Made by a program: the position numbers and the translations under genes
Part shown: one piece after another, positions 1 to 6,897 of the stretch
Numbering within the stretch: position 1 is the first letter of the stretch
How the letters are laid out: each line of letters starts with the position of its first letter
Source: Cetobacterium sp. UBA6069
GTDB taxonomy: Bacteria; Fusobacteriota; Fusobacteriia; Fusobacteriales; Fusobacteriaceae
Length of the DNA stretch: 13,175 bases
Assembly: GCA_002428805.1 (NCBI GenBank)
Contig: DIXX01000037.1
Location: 1,244-14,418, forward strand
Direction of reading: 5' to 3'
The notes under the pieces: generated by a model
Seen by the model: the letters and a program-made list of their open reading frames with translations, nothing else
The model's database searches: none
Told to the model about the DNA's origin: nothing

Positions 1-1244
1 AAACCTTTTATTCCAAATTTCCAAGATAAAATAAAAATTAATGGAATTGTTAAAAATAGTTGTTTTGAAACATTTAAAATCAAACTTGTCTTAAACTTTC
101 CGATAGCTTGAAAATATCCAGCTCCAATAACATTTATTCCTAAAAAGAAAATCATTGAAAAATATATTTTAGAACTATTTATCGCAGTCGATTTTAGTTG
201 ATAATCTGTTTTAGCAAAAATATTCATAATAGAATCACTACCAAAAATTGTTATTAGAAAACCAAAAGCAGCTATAGCTGTGCTATAAATTAAAGACTTT
301 CTACAAATTTTTTGAACTCTAGAGATATTTTCTCGTCCATAGTTATATCCTAAAATAGGTTGTGTTCCTTGATAGATAGCCACAATAGGTAAAAAAACAA
401 TAAGGTATAAGCTACTTAATATTCCAAAAGTTGCAATATATAAATCTCCACCTAAATTTTTTAAAATAATATTCGTCAAAACAACTACAAGAGCTGTAAA
501 GAATTGAACTAAGAAAGCGGGAGTTCCTATAGTTGTAAGTTCTTTTACTCTATCTAATTTTAAAGCTATATTATTCAATTTTAATTTTAAATGTTGGCTA
601 TATCTAGTTAGGTATATAAATTGTGATATAACAGCCATAAAGTTTCCAATTACTGTTGCTAATGCGGCACCTTTCATTCCCATGTTAAGAACATTTATAA
701 AAATTGGATCTAAAATTATATTTGTTAAACAACCTATAAGACCAATTAACATAGCTTTTTTAGGAGCACCACTTCCAATTATCATCTCATTAGTTCCAAC
801 ATACATAACTTGTAAAAATATTCCTAATGAAAGAGGCTTCAGATAGTTCATTGTATAGTTGAAAAGTTCTCCAGATCCACCCAATCCTGATATAACTTTA
901 TCTGTAAAAGTAAAAAGCAAAATACTTTGAAGTATTCCAATTAAAAATAGTAACATAAAACCATTTCCAAGAATCTCTTCTCCACGTTTAGAGTTCCCTT
1001 TTCCTAAATTAATACTCATAAGTACTCCAGAACCGATTCCAAATAGAAGTCCTGTTGCCAAATTAAAAGTAGATATAGGCATAGTTAAACTAACACCTGC
1101 TATTCCCATTCTACCAATATAATATCCTATAAAAAACCTATCTGCTAAGTTGTACAAAATGTTTACTCCCATCGCTACTAAAGCTGGAAGCGAGTATTGA
1201 ATAATAAGTTTACTAATTTTTTCTTTTTCTAATCTTTCTAACAT
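1..1244 (-). CDS. MATE family efflux transporter, C-terminus cut by window edge
   Basis: Reading the minus strand from the ATG at 1244-1242 gives an uninterrupted frame of 414 codons that runs off the left edge, so the last part of the protein is missing. The N-terminus (LERLEKEKISKLIIQYSLPA, then a NILYNLADRFFIG stretch) and the later TNIILDPIFIN and GTQPILGYNYGR segments are typical of multidrug and toxic compound extrusion (MATE) carriers of the MepA/DinF-like type. These are 12-helix inner-membrane proteins that export cationic compounds using a sodium or proton gradient. Many hydrophobic segments are visible along the frame. An AGGAG (CTCCT on the plus strand near 1253-1257) precedes the start. 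It is divergent from the Crp/Fnr-like regulator and shares a 95-bp control region with it, so that regulator is its likely controller (inference). The substrate is unknown. Confidence 0.9.
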   Translation of the reverse strand, partial: MLERLEKEKISKLIIQYSLPALVAMGVNILYNLADRFFIGYYIGRMGIAGVSLTMPISTFNLATGLLFGIGSGVLMSINLGKGNSKRGEEILGNGFMLLFLIGILQSILLFTFTDKVISGLGGSGELFNYTMNYLKPLSLGIFLQVMYVGTNEMIIGSGAPKKAMLIGLIGCLTNIILDPIFINVLNMGMKGAALATVIGNFMAVISQFIYLTRYSQHLKLKLNNIALKLDRVKELTTIGTPAFLVQFFTALVVVLTNIILKNLGGDLYIATFGILSSLYLIVFLPIVAIYQGTQPILGYNYGRENISRVQKICRKSLIYSTAIAAFGFLITIFGSDSIMNIFAKTDYQLKSTAINSSKIYFSMIFFLGINVIGAGYFQAIGKFKTSLILNVSKQLFLTIPLIFILSWKFGIKG

Positions 1245-1256
1245 TATAAAATCTCC

Positions 1257-1286
1257 TTGTTTTTAGTCTCTAAATAGAGTATCATA
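1257..1286. promoter_or_regulatory. Overlapping divergent promoters, MATE gene and Crp/Fnr-like gene
   Basis: On the plus strand, TTGTTT (1257-1262) and TATCAT (1280-1285) are 17 bp apart and point toward the regulator. On the minus strand, TATGAT (1286-1281) could be the -10 of the MATE gene, with no good -35 upstream. The two -10 boxes overlap, so the two promoters would compete. This assignment is based on hexamer match only. Confidence 0.45.
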
Positions 1287-1299
1287 TTTTTATATAAAT

Positions 1300-1321
1300 A
1301 AACCGGATATATAGCCGGTTT
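1300..1321. promoter_or_regulatory. Perfect inverted repeat AAACCGG-N8-CCGGTTT, candidate operator
   Basis: Seven-base arms AAACCGG (1300-1306) and CCGGTTT (1315-1321) are exact reverse complements around an 8-bp AT spacer. GC-rich arms stand out in this AT-rich spacer. The site lies over the -35 position of the putative MATE promoter and in the leader of the regulator gene, just before its ribosome binding site. A dimeric regulator binding here could affect both genes. It does not match the classical CRP (TGTGA/TCACA) or FNR (TTGAT/ATCAA) half-sites. Confidence 0.5.
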
Positions 1322-1339
1322 TAAAAAAGGTGATTATTA

Positions 1340-1975
1340 ATGAAAAATAAAAATGAAATAGAGTATTATTTAAAAAAATATGATTTAGAGAAATATATGA
1401 AAAAAGAGCTTTTGAATAAACTTTTTATAAAAAGATTTTTAAAGGGTGAGATGATCTTTTCTGTAGAAGAAGAGAGTCAGATTATATATTTTTTTGTAGA
1501 GGGAAAAATTAAAATTTATTCAGCATTTCATGGAAATAAGGAAGTTGTGATAGAGTTTTGTCGTCCATTACAAATTTTAGGAGAAGTAGAGTATATACAA
1601 AACAAAAATATAAATGTTAATGTTGAAGCTTTAACGCCTTGTGTGGTTATTGGTATATTAAGAGAAGATTTTAAAAAAATGATTTTTCAAAATGATAAGC
1701 TCTATGAATTGTTATTAATAACAGTAACTGATAAATTGACAGATACTATGACTCATGTTCTGAATTACCATCAAAAACCTATAGAAGAAAGAGTTTTAGA
1801 GTACTTAAAAGAATTCGAAAACCATAATAAAATTGAAAAAATTAGATATTTAGATATGGCTGGGTATTTAAAAATTTCAGATAGACATTTAAGAAAAGTT
1901 TTAAAAGAGATGTCTCACAAAGAGCTCATTATCAAAGATGGAAAGAAAATAGAACTTTTAAAGAAAAAAGGATAG
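1340..1975 (+). CDS. Crp/Fnr family transcriptional regulator, YeiL-like
   Basis: A 211-residue protein of normal length for the Crp/Fnr family. Residues ~30-115 form a cyclic-nucleotide-binding-like beta barrel (GEMIF at 36-40, FFVEGKIKIYS at 51-61, ILGEVEYI at 79-86). A long dimer helix follows, then a C-terminal winged helix-turn-helix at ~168-205, with the recognition helix around SDRHLRKVLKEM. The Arg-Thr/Arg-Ser pair that holds cAMP in CRP is not seen after GEVEY, and the N-terminal cysteine cluster of FNR is absent, so the effector is unknown. The closest known type is YeiL of enteric bacteria (inference from overall pattern). An AAGGTGA box sits 6 bp before the ATG. The gene diverges from the MATE transporter and converges on arsR, its stop codon lying inside a shared hairpin. 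It probably controls itself and the MATE gene. Confidence 0.85.
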   Translation: MKNKNEIEYYLKKYDLEKYMKKELLNKLFIKRFLKGEMIFSVEEESQIIYFFVEGKIKIYSAFHGNKEVVIEFCRPLQILGEVEYIQNKNINVNVEALTPCVVIGILREDFKKMIFQNDKLYELLLITVTDKLTDTMTHVLNYHQKPIEERVLEYLKEFENHNKIEKIRYLDMAGYLKISDRHLRKVLKEMSHKELIIKDGKKIELLKKKG

Positions 1976-1990
1976 AATTAACTATCCTTT
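1967..1990. terminator. Hairpin containing both convergent stop codons
   Basis: AAAGGATAG (1967-1975) pairs perfectly with CTATCCTTT (1982-1990) around a 6-nt AATTAA loop. The stop codon of the Crp/Fnr gene is the end of the left arm, and the last codons of the ArsR gene lie in the right arm and loop. On the minus strand the stem is followed by a run of T, giving a good intrinsic terminator for arsR. On the plus strand only three T follow before A-rich sequence, so it is weaker in that direction. Confidence 0.7.
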
Positions 1991-2238
1991 AAAATACTTA
2001 TTATATCAATAATTTTTCTATTTTTTAAGTTATAATAAACCCAACCACCAATCTTTTTAGAATCTAAAATATCAGCTTCTTTTAAAATTTTTAAATGTTG
2101 TGACAAATTAGATTGTGTTGCATTGAAAAAGTCTTGTATTTTACAAACACAGAGACTCTCTTCAGCTGAAAGTAATTTGATTATTTCTAATCTTAGAGGG
2201 TGAGCTAGTGCTTTTAGAATTTTAACTTCTTTTTCCAT
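1978..2238 (-). CDS. ArsR/SmtB family metal-sensing repressor
   Basis: This 86-residue winged helix-turn-helix protein is near the minimal size for the ArsR/SmtB family. The family opening KALAHPLRLEIIKLL (residues 9-23) is followed by SLCVCKI (28-34), the alpha-3 Cys-x-Cys site (C30, C32) that binds As(III), Sb(III), Cd(II) or related soft metals in ArsR and CadC. The third cysteine of plasmid R773 ArsR is replaced (Q35). The recognition helix is about ATQSNLSQHLKILKEADIL (40-58), and the beta wing is KKIGGWVYYNL. Members normally repress their own promoter and release DNA on binding metal. No arsenite pump, arsenate reductase or P-type ATPase lies beside it, so the metal and target genes cannot be read from context. 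An AGGAG box precedes the ATG. Confidence 0.9.
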   Translation of the reverse strand: MEKEVKILKALAHPLRLEIIKLLSAEESLCVCKIQDFFNATQSNLSQHLKILKEADILDSKKIGGWVYYNLKNRKIIDIISILKDS

Positions 2239-2267
2239 TACATTTTTCTCCTTTGAAGACTCTAATA

Positions 2268-2296
2268 ATTATACCTAATATCTTATGTTATCTTAA
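2268..2296 (-). promoter_or_regulatory. arsR promoter with helical-phase direct repeat
   Basis: On the minus strand TTAAGA (2296-2291) and a perfect TATAAT (2273-2268) are 17 bp apart. Two copies of TAAGATA (plus-strand TATCTTA at 2279-2285 and 2289-2295) overlap this interval with a 10-bp period, about one DNA turn. This places both copies between and over the promoter boxes, where a repressor such as the ArsR product could act. Confidence 0.55.
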
Positions 2297-2317
2297 TGGA
2301 GATAAAATGTCAATCAT

Positions 2318-3025
2318 TTATTCTCTAATCTCTTTTGGATAATTTGTAATTATACTTTTAACACCCATAGCTTTTAAAGTCTCAGCATCTTTTGAACTAT
2401 TGACAGTCCATACGTTTATATCGATATTTTTACTCTTTAAATAGTTAACATCCTCTTGGAGAATAAAACTTTTTGAGGGATGGTAAGCACTTACTTCGAA
2501 TTCTAAGTTTGCAATATATTTATCTAAATTAAGGAGACTACTTTCAACTAAAATCCCTATCTTAATAGATGGATCTAAAGTTTTTATATTTTTTAATAAA
2601 TTATGACTAAAAGAAGAAACTATAATATTTTTAGTTTTATATTTTTGCAATATATCTACTAAAATTTTTTCAGATCCTCTCTCTTTAGAATACTCCTCTT
2701 TTAACTCAATATTGATTAACATGTTATCAGGAATTAAATCTAACGTTTCCTCTAGTGTAGGGATTTTTTCTCCCTTAAACTCTTCACTAAACCAACTTCC
2801 AGCATCTAACTCTTTTAATTCATCTAAAGTGTGTTCTCTAACATACCCTTTACCATTAGATGTTCTTTCTAAAGTCCAATCATGAAAAACTACTAACTTT
2901 CCATCTTTTGTTTGTTGAACATCAAATTCAAAACCGTCGCAACCATCGATGATAGCTTTTTTAAAAGCTGCAATTGTATTTTCTGGAGCAGTTCCAGAAG
3001 CTCCTCTATGTGCTAAAATATACAT
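2318..3025 (-). CDS. Glycerophosphodiester phosphodiesterase, cytosolic UgpQ-like
   Basis: Hydrolyses glycerophosphodiesters (deacylated phospholipids) to sn-glycerol 3-phosphate and an alcohol. The start is placed at the ATG at 3025-3023, because GGAGGGG lies just upstream and the protein then begins MYILAHRG as in the family; a longer frame to 3049 lacks a site. The 235-residue product matches a single GDPD TIM barrel. Visible active-site residues are H6-R7 of LAHRG, E33 and D35 of GFEFDVQ, H48 of VFHD, and E107 of INIELK, a metal ligand in the family. No signal peptide or membrane anchor is seen, so it acts in the cytoplasm, probably salvaging glycerol phosphate. It has its own near-consensus promoter and lies 96 bp downstream of the molybdoenzyme gene, so it is probably not strictly co-transcribed with it. 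No Ugp or Glp transporter is adjacent. Confidence 0.92.
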   Translation of the reverse strand: MYILAHRGASGTAPENTIAAFKKAIIDGCDGFEFDVQQTKDGKLVVFHDWTLERTSNGKGYVREHTLDELKELDAGSWFSEEFKGEKIPTLEETLDLIPDNMLINIELKEEYSKERGSEKILVDILQKYKTKNIIVSSFSHNLLKNIKTLDPSIKIGILVESSLLNLDKYIANLEFEVSAYHPSKSFILQEDVNYLKSKNIDINVWTVNSSKDAETLKAMGVKSIITNYPKEIRE

Positions 3026-3065
3026 AACCCCTCCTGCAATAAAAATCATTAATAAATTTTAATTC

Positions 3066-3094
3066 ATTATATTTTTTAAAATCTAAAAAGTCAA
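3066..3094 (-). promoter_or_regulatory. Near-consensus promoter for the GDPD gene
   Basis: On the minus strand TTGACT (3094-3089) and TATAAT (3071-3066) are separated by exactly 17 bp. That is 11 of 12 consensus bases. Transcription would start near 3060, giving a leader of about 35 nt before the GDPD start. Confidence 0.75.
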
Positions 3095-3104
3095 ATTCCT
3101 TTAC

Positions 3105-3122
3105 AAGATTTAAACAAATCTT
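3105..3122 (-). other. Small A/T-rich hairpin at the molybdoenzyme stop codon
   Basis: AAGATTT (3105-3111) and AAATCTT (3116-3122) form a perfect 7-bp stem with a 4-nt loop, touching the stop codon of the upstream gene. It has little GC and no T-run on the minus strand, so it may be a weak terminator or a 3'-end processing hairpin. Confidence 0.35.
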
Positions 3123-5071
3123 TAAACAGATATTTTCTTTATATTTATAAAGGTATCATAATAGGCAACTTGTCCACCTATATCAGAGGATAAACTATTT
3201 GTTAAAAAATTAGGATTTCCTTGCTTTGCACTCCATTGCATAAAAATATATGCTTCATCTTTTTTTAAATCTGAATCAATATTAACTACAGACTTAATCG
3301 CTCCATTAGGTGATGATACAAGAACTATTTCCCCCTCCTCTAAATCAGAAGAATTTTCTTTTGATATAAATATTTGAGAAATACTTTCAATATCTCCTAT
3401 ATGTTGATTGAATAAAGAGTTTTTAGCATGAGGAGTGACTAATCTTATAGGATACTCTTTGCTGCTCTTAAAAGATCTAGTAAATATAGGCATAGGTTCA
3501 GCTCCATCTTTTAAAGCAGTCTCACTATAAATTTCTATTTTTCCAGAAGGCGTTTTAAATTTTTTATCTCCCCAAGCAATATGACCTTTTTGAATATTAA
3601 GATCCTCTTTTTTTAAACTTTCTAAAGTTACATTCAAAGGAGCTAATACTTTATTAAGATACTCTTCTTTTGAAACAATCGGATAGTTTTCTAGATTTAT
3701 AGACTTGGCTAAACTCTGAAAGAAGAAATACTCATCCATTTCTTTAAATTTAGGTTCTACAACCTTGTTGTTATACATAAGTGACGGCATTAACATAGAT
3801 GAGTATATTATGTCCTCACTTTCTAAAGTATTTGTAACAGGAATTATAAGATCGCTATTCTTAGCTGTATCAGTTAAAAACATATCAAAACAAACTTTGA
3901 ATGGGATGCTTTTATAAGCTGCTAGAGTTTTGTTTAAATCTGGAAGTTGATTTAGAGGATTAGCTTTGCTTATAAAAATAGCTTCAATTTTATTTTCCTT
4001 TATAAAATCTGAAAAATCTGTGATTTCAAACTCTCTAGAGTTAATAGCATATTTTGAACTATTATACGGATCTCTATTCAATAATTCAGGATATATTTTA
4101 CTAGAGTAGAAAACTCCAGCCCCACTTTTTCCAACATTTCCCGTTATACTCATCAATGCATCAATAGCTCTAACGTTGTTTCCACCGTTAATATATCTTT
4201 GCATTCCGTAACCTATAAATGTCATTATATTTCCAAGGGAGATTAAATCGAATAAACGCTCGATTTCTTCGCTCGATATACCACACTCTTCAATTAAATC
4301 GGCCATTTGTAAATTAGAAAGATATCTTGAAAACTTTTCGAAACCAATAATATATTTGTCGCTGAAATCAGTATTGATAAGGTTTCTTTCTAAAGCTAAT
4401 TTACTTAATGCTAATGCAAGAGCCCCATCACTTCCAGCTCTTAAACTTATATGTAAATCACTGATAGTAGAAGTTTCATTTTTTCTAAAATCAATAGTGA
4501 CTATTTTTATTCCCAACTTTTTCATATCTATAAGTTTTTTATAAAGATGAACAGAGGTAACCGCAGGATTTCTAGACCAAAGTATAATAACTTTTGCATT
4601 TTTCATATCACTTAAATCACTAGTTTGTCTTCCTCCAAAATCGTAATCGTGAGCCGCACACCCAGCAGACCAGCAAGTTCCACCTGTCGATGTAGATATT
4701 CCTCCTAAAAAATTAAAAAATACATCGTGAATTCCTTTTAATAAGCCACCAGCCCCAGATTCACAGTAATGAATAATTGAATTTGTAGAGCCTTCATTTT
4801 TAATTTTTGTTAACTTTGATTTTACAATAGATATAGCTTCTTCAAAACTAATCTCTTTGAATCCCTCTCCTACTTTTAAAAGAGGAGTTGAAATACGATT
4901 TTCATCATATAAACGATTTAGATGCTTTAAACCTTTTGAACATAAAAATCCATCTGTCAGTGAATTTTCATTACTTCCCTCTAATTTTATAACTTTTCCA
5001 TCTTTTTTATATACATTAATTTTACAAACATCAAAACAATCAAGAGAACAACTGTTCTTAAAAATCTCCAT
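3122..5071 (-). CDS. Molybdopterin-dependent oxidoreductase, YoaE-type, substrate unknown
   Basis: A 649-residue member of the DMSO-reductase superfamily, complete by length. The N-terminus carries a [4Fe-4S] motif, C8-x3-C12-x3-C16-x27-C44, whose x3-x3 spacing is typical of the cytosolic YoaE-like subgroup. GGTCWSAGC (130-138) aligns with the metal-ligand segment, which makes C133 the probable Mo/W thiolate ligand. The C-terminal dinucleotide-binding beta domain starts near YPIRLVTPHAKNS (540 onward). There is no twin-arginine signal, so it works in the cytoplasm. No iron-sulfur electron-transfer subunit, membrane anchor, chaperone or cofactor-synthesis gene is adjacent, so the partner is unknown. 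Such enzymes reduce or oxidise S-, N- or C-compounds; the reaction here cannot be told. An AGGAGG box sits 5 bp before the ATG. It is divergent from the MATE gene at 5162. Confidence 0.88.
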   Translation of the reverse strand: MEIFKNSCSLDCFDVCKINVYKKDGKVIKLEGSNENSLTDGFLCSKGLKHLNRLYDENRISTPLLKVGEGFKEISFEEAISIVKSKLTKIKNEGSTNSIIHYCESGAGGLLKGIHDVFFNFLGGISTSTGGTCWSAGCAAHDYDFGGRQTSDLSDMKNAKVIILWSRNPAVTSVHLYKKLIDMKKLGIKIVTIDFRKNETSTISDLHISLRAGSDGALALALSKLALERNLINTDFSDKYIIGFEKFSRYLSNLQMADLIEECGISSEEIERLFDLISLGNIMTFIGYGMQRYINGGNNVRAIDALMSITGNVGKSGAGVFYSSKIYPELLNRDPYNSSKYAINSREFEITDFSDFIKENKIEAIFISKANPLNQLPDLNKTLAAYKSIPFKVCFDMFLTDTAKNSDLIIPVTNTLESEDIIYSSMLMPSLMYNNKVVEPKFKEMDEYFFFQSLAKSINLENYPIVSKEEYLNKVLAPLNVTLESLKKEDLNIQKGHIAWGDKKFKTPSGKIEIYSETALKDGAEPMPIFTRSFKSSKEYPIRLVTPHAKNSLFNQHIGDIESISQIFISKENSSDLEEGEIVLVSSPNGAIKSVVNIDSDLKKDEAYIFMQWSAKQGNPNFLTNSLSSDIGGQVAYYDTFINIKKISV

Positions 5072-5097
5072 CCCAACCTCCTAAAAATTTTAAATTA

Positions 5098-5130
5098 ATT
5101 ATATCATATTCCTGAAAAAAATGTTATTAT
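5098..5130. promoter_or_regulatory. Divergent promoters, molybdoenzyme and MATE gene
   Basis: On the minus strand TATAAT (5103-5098) with ATAACA (5127-5122) 18 bp upstream would drive the molybdoenzyme gene. On the plus strand an extended -10, TGTTATTAT (5122-5130), would drive the MATE gene with a leader of about 25 nt. The boxes interlock in a 90-bp spacer, so the two transcription units probably interfere with each other. Confidence 0.5.
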
Positions 5131-5161
5131 GAAAGGATAAGAAAAAAAATAGGAGGACAAT

Positions 5162-6538
5162 GTGAAACAAGAATTAACACTACAAAATGGAGATATCAAG
5201 AAACTGCTTGTAAAATATTCTATTCCTGCCATAATTAGTATGCTAGTAAGTGCCCTATACAATGTCGTGGACAGAATATTTATAGGTAATATGAAAGACG
5301 TTGGAGCTTTAGCTATAACTGGAGTTGGAATAACTATGCCGATAGTTACAATCGCTTTAGCATTTTCAATGTTGATTGGTATTGGAGCTACAGCTAATAT
5401 ATCAATTAAATTAGGTGAAAAAAGAAAAGATAGTGCTGAAAAAATAATGGGTAACATCATAACTTTATCTATTATTTTAGGATTGATAATAACAATCTTA
5501 GGAAGCTTATATAAAGATCCAATTTTAAGAGCTTTTGGTGCGAGTGAAAGCACACTTAAATACGCAAGAGAATATATAACAATTATACTTTATGGAACTG
5601 TTTTTAATATAATGGGATATGCTTTAAATAGTACGATAAGAGCTGATGGAAATCCAAAAATTTGTTCAGCAATCATGGTTATTAGCTGTTTTGTAAATAT
5701 TGTGCTAGATCCGATATTTATATTTACTCTTGGACTAGGAATAAAAGGAGCTGCAATAGCAACTGTATTATCACAAGTTATGACTGCAATATTATCATTT
5801 GCATACTATATGAGTAAAAAGTCAAATTTAAAAATTAGAAGATCTAATTTAGTTTTAAATAAAGATATTGTAAAATTAATTTTAGCAATCGGAATATCAC
5901 CTTTTACTATGCAATTAGCAACAAGTATGGTTCAAGTTGTAAATAATAATGCTTTGAAACTTTATGGTGGTGATTTAGCAATCGGAGCTATGGCAACTGT
6001 AAACGCTGTTGCACTACTTTGTTTTATGCCAGTTTTTGGAATTTCTCAAGGAGCTCAACCTATTATAGGATATAACTTTGGAGCTAAGCAGTATGGAAGA
6101 ATGGAAGAAGCTTATAAAATAGCAACGTGGTCAGGAATAATAATTTTTACAATCGCACTATTCTTAGTTGAGGTTTTCCCTTCAACGATAGTTGGTCTTT
6201 TCAATAAAAATCCTGATATTATGGCAATATCAATCCATGGAATAAGAATATACTTAATGGCTATGCCATCAATTGCAATCGGAATGGCTGGAAGTAACTA
6301 TTTCCTAGCTATAGGAGAGGGAAAAGCGGCTATGTTCTTAAGTTTATTAAGACAAGTATTACTTTTAATTCCTTTAATTATGATTTTCTCAAAAATGTAT
6401 GGATTAACTGGAATCTGGTTAGCACAACCTATTTGTGATTTAATAGCAGCGATAGTTACATTAATAATGGTAAGTAAAAGCTTAAGCAGATATAACGGAT
6501 CGCAATTCTCACTATTTAAAATGAGAGTATACGAATAA
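5162..6538 (+). CDS. MATE family efflux transporter, MepA-like, complete
   Basis: A 458-residue inner-membrane carrier, the usual length for the family, with about 12 hydrophobic helices in two similar halves. LLVKYSIPAIISMLVSALYNVVDRIFIGN near the N-terminus and the second-half QGAQPIIGYNFGAKQYGRMEEAYK segment are hallmarks of MATE multidrug antiporters of the MepA group; VNIVLDPIFIFTLGLGIKGAAIATV marks the end of the first half. It should export cationic drugs, dyes or toxic metabolites in exchange for Na+ or H+; the substrate cannot be read from sequence. The start is GTG at 5162, five bases after a perfect AGGAGG (5151-5156). The gene stands alone between a divergent molybdoenzyme and a strong terminator. 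It is related to, but clearly different in sequence from, the truncated MATE gene at 1-1244. Confidence 0.93.
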   Translation: MKQELTLQNGDIKKLLVKYSIPAIISMLVSALYNVVDRIFIGNMKDVGALAITGVGITMPIVTIALAFSMLIGIGATANISIKLGEKRKDSAEKIMGNIITLSIILGLIITILGSLYKDPILRAFGASESTLKYAREYITIILYGTVFNIMGYALNSTIRADGNPKICSAIMVISCFVNIVLDPIFIFTLGLGIKGAAIATVLSQVMTAILSFAYYMSKKSNLKIRRSNLVLNKDIVKLILAIGISPFTMQLATSMVQVVNNNALKLYGGDLAIGAMATVNAVALLCFMPVFGISQGAQPIIGYNFGAKQYGRMEEAYKIATWSGIIIFTIALFLVEVFPSTIVGLFNKNPDIMAISIHGIRIYLMAMPSIAIGMAGSNYFLAIGEGKAAMFLSLLRQVLLLIPLIMIFSKMYGLTGIWLAQPICDLIAAIVTLIMVSKSLSRYNGSQFSLFKMRVYE

Positions 6539-6564
6539 TTTAAATAAAATCAAAACCAAAGATG

Positions 6565-6604
6565 GGACCTGTTTTTCTATAAAAAGAAAAATAGGTCCTT
6601 TTTT
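6565..6604 (+). terminator. Strong intrinsic terminator of the MATE gene
   Basis: A 14-bp stem of GGACCTGTTTTTCT (6565-6578) with AGAAAAATAGGTCC (6585-6598) contains one G-U pair and a 6-nt loop, and is followed by six T (6599-6604). Its position 27 bp after the stop codon is as expected. Confidence 0.9.
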
Positions 6605-6620
6605 CAAAGAACCTATTTTT
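6587..6620. repeat. Second inverted repeat sharing the terminator arm
   Basis: AAAAATAGGT (6587-6596), which is part of the right arm of the MATE terminator, is also perfectly complementary to ACCTATTTTT (6611-6620) across 14 nt. The right arm can therefore pair either with its left or with its right neighbour. On the minus strand this second hairpin is followed by CTTTTT, so it could end antisense transcripts. Confidence 0.6.
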
Positions 6621-6823
6621 CACCACACACACACTTTATTATACATCACAAGGAAATAATGTACTGAATTTAGTATATATTAAATTAATCCTTTCTTCAA
6701 ATATAATAATTATATGATATAAATATATAAAAGACAATTGTTGTAAAAAATTATTACTCAAAAAAGGAAACGTTAAAAGTGTTGAGTATAAATATTTCGT
6801 TAGAAAAAATAAAGAAAAATTAT
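6621..6823. other. AT-rich spacer, no gene recognised
   Basis: Between the MATE terminator and the promoter of the small gene I find no supported coding frame. It holds a short CA run (6624-6634), an ACAATTGT palindrome (6734-6741) and a 7-bp inverted repeat TACTCAA/TTGAGTA (6755-6761 and 6782-6788) with a 20-nt loop. A small RNA cannot be excluded, but no promoter-terminator pair frames one. Confidence 0.4.
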
Positions 6824-6854
6824 TTGACAAATTTAAAAAAATATAATATTTAAT
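6824..6854 (+). promoter_or_regulatory. Promoter for the 67-aa gene
   Basis: A perfect TTGACA (6824-6829) is followed by a perfect TATAAT (6842-6847), but only 12 bp away, too close for one promoter. The workable -10 is probably TTTAAT (6849-6854, 19-bp spacer) or TATTTA (6847-6852, 17-bp spacer). The leader would be about 37-40 nt. Confidence 0.55.
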
Positions 6855-6897
6855 AATAGTGAGGTAAAAACTTCATATAAATTTAAAGGAGATTAAA

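Noticed and set aside
2309..2314. TTGACA on the minus strand as the arsR -35
   Set aside because: It is 35 bp from the TATAAT, too far for one promoter; TTAAGA at 17 bp is used instead.
5104..5553. 149-residue hydrophobic open frame on the minus strand
   Set aside because: It lies antisense to the MATE gene; its hydrophobic make-up mirrors the membrane-protein codons, and no ribosome binding site or promoter fits it.
1..6538. The two MATE genes as a recent duplication or composite element
   Set aside because: Their protein sequences differ widely, and no flanking repeats or transposase genes are present.
6624..6634. CA dinucleotide run as a phase-variation repeat
   Set aside because: It is only about five units long and lies neither in a coding frame nor within a promoter spacer.
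6639..6830. 63-residue minus-strand open frame in the AT-rich spacer
   Set aside because: Composition is only low-complexity Leu/Phe/Tyr from AT-rich DNA and no AGGAG precedes it; no evidence of a gene.
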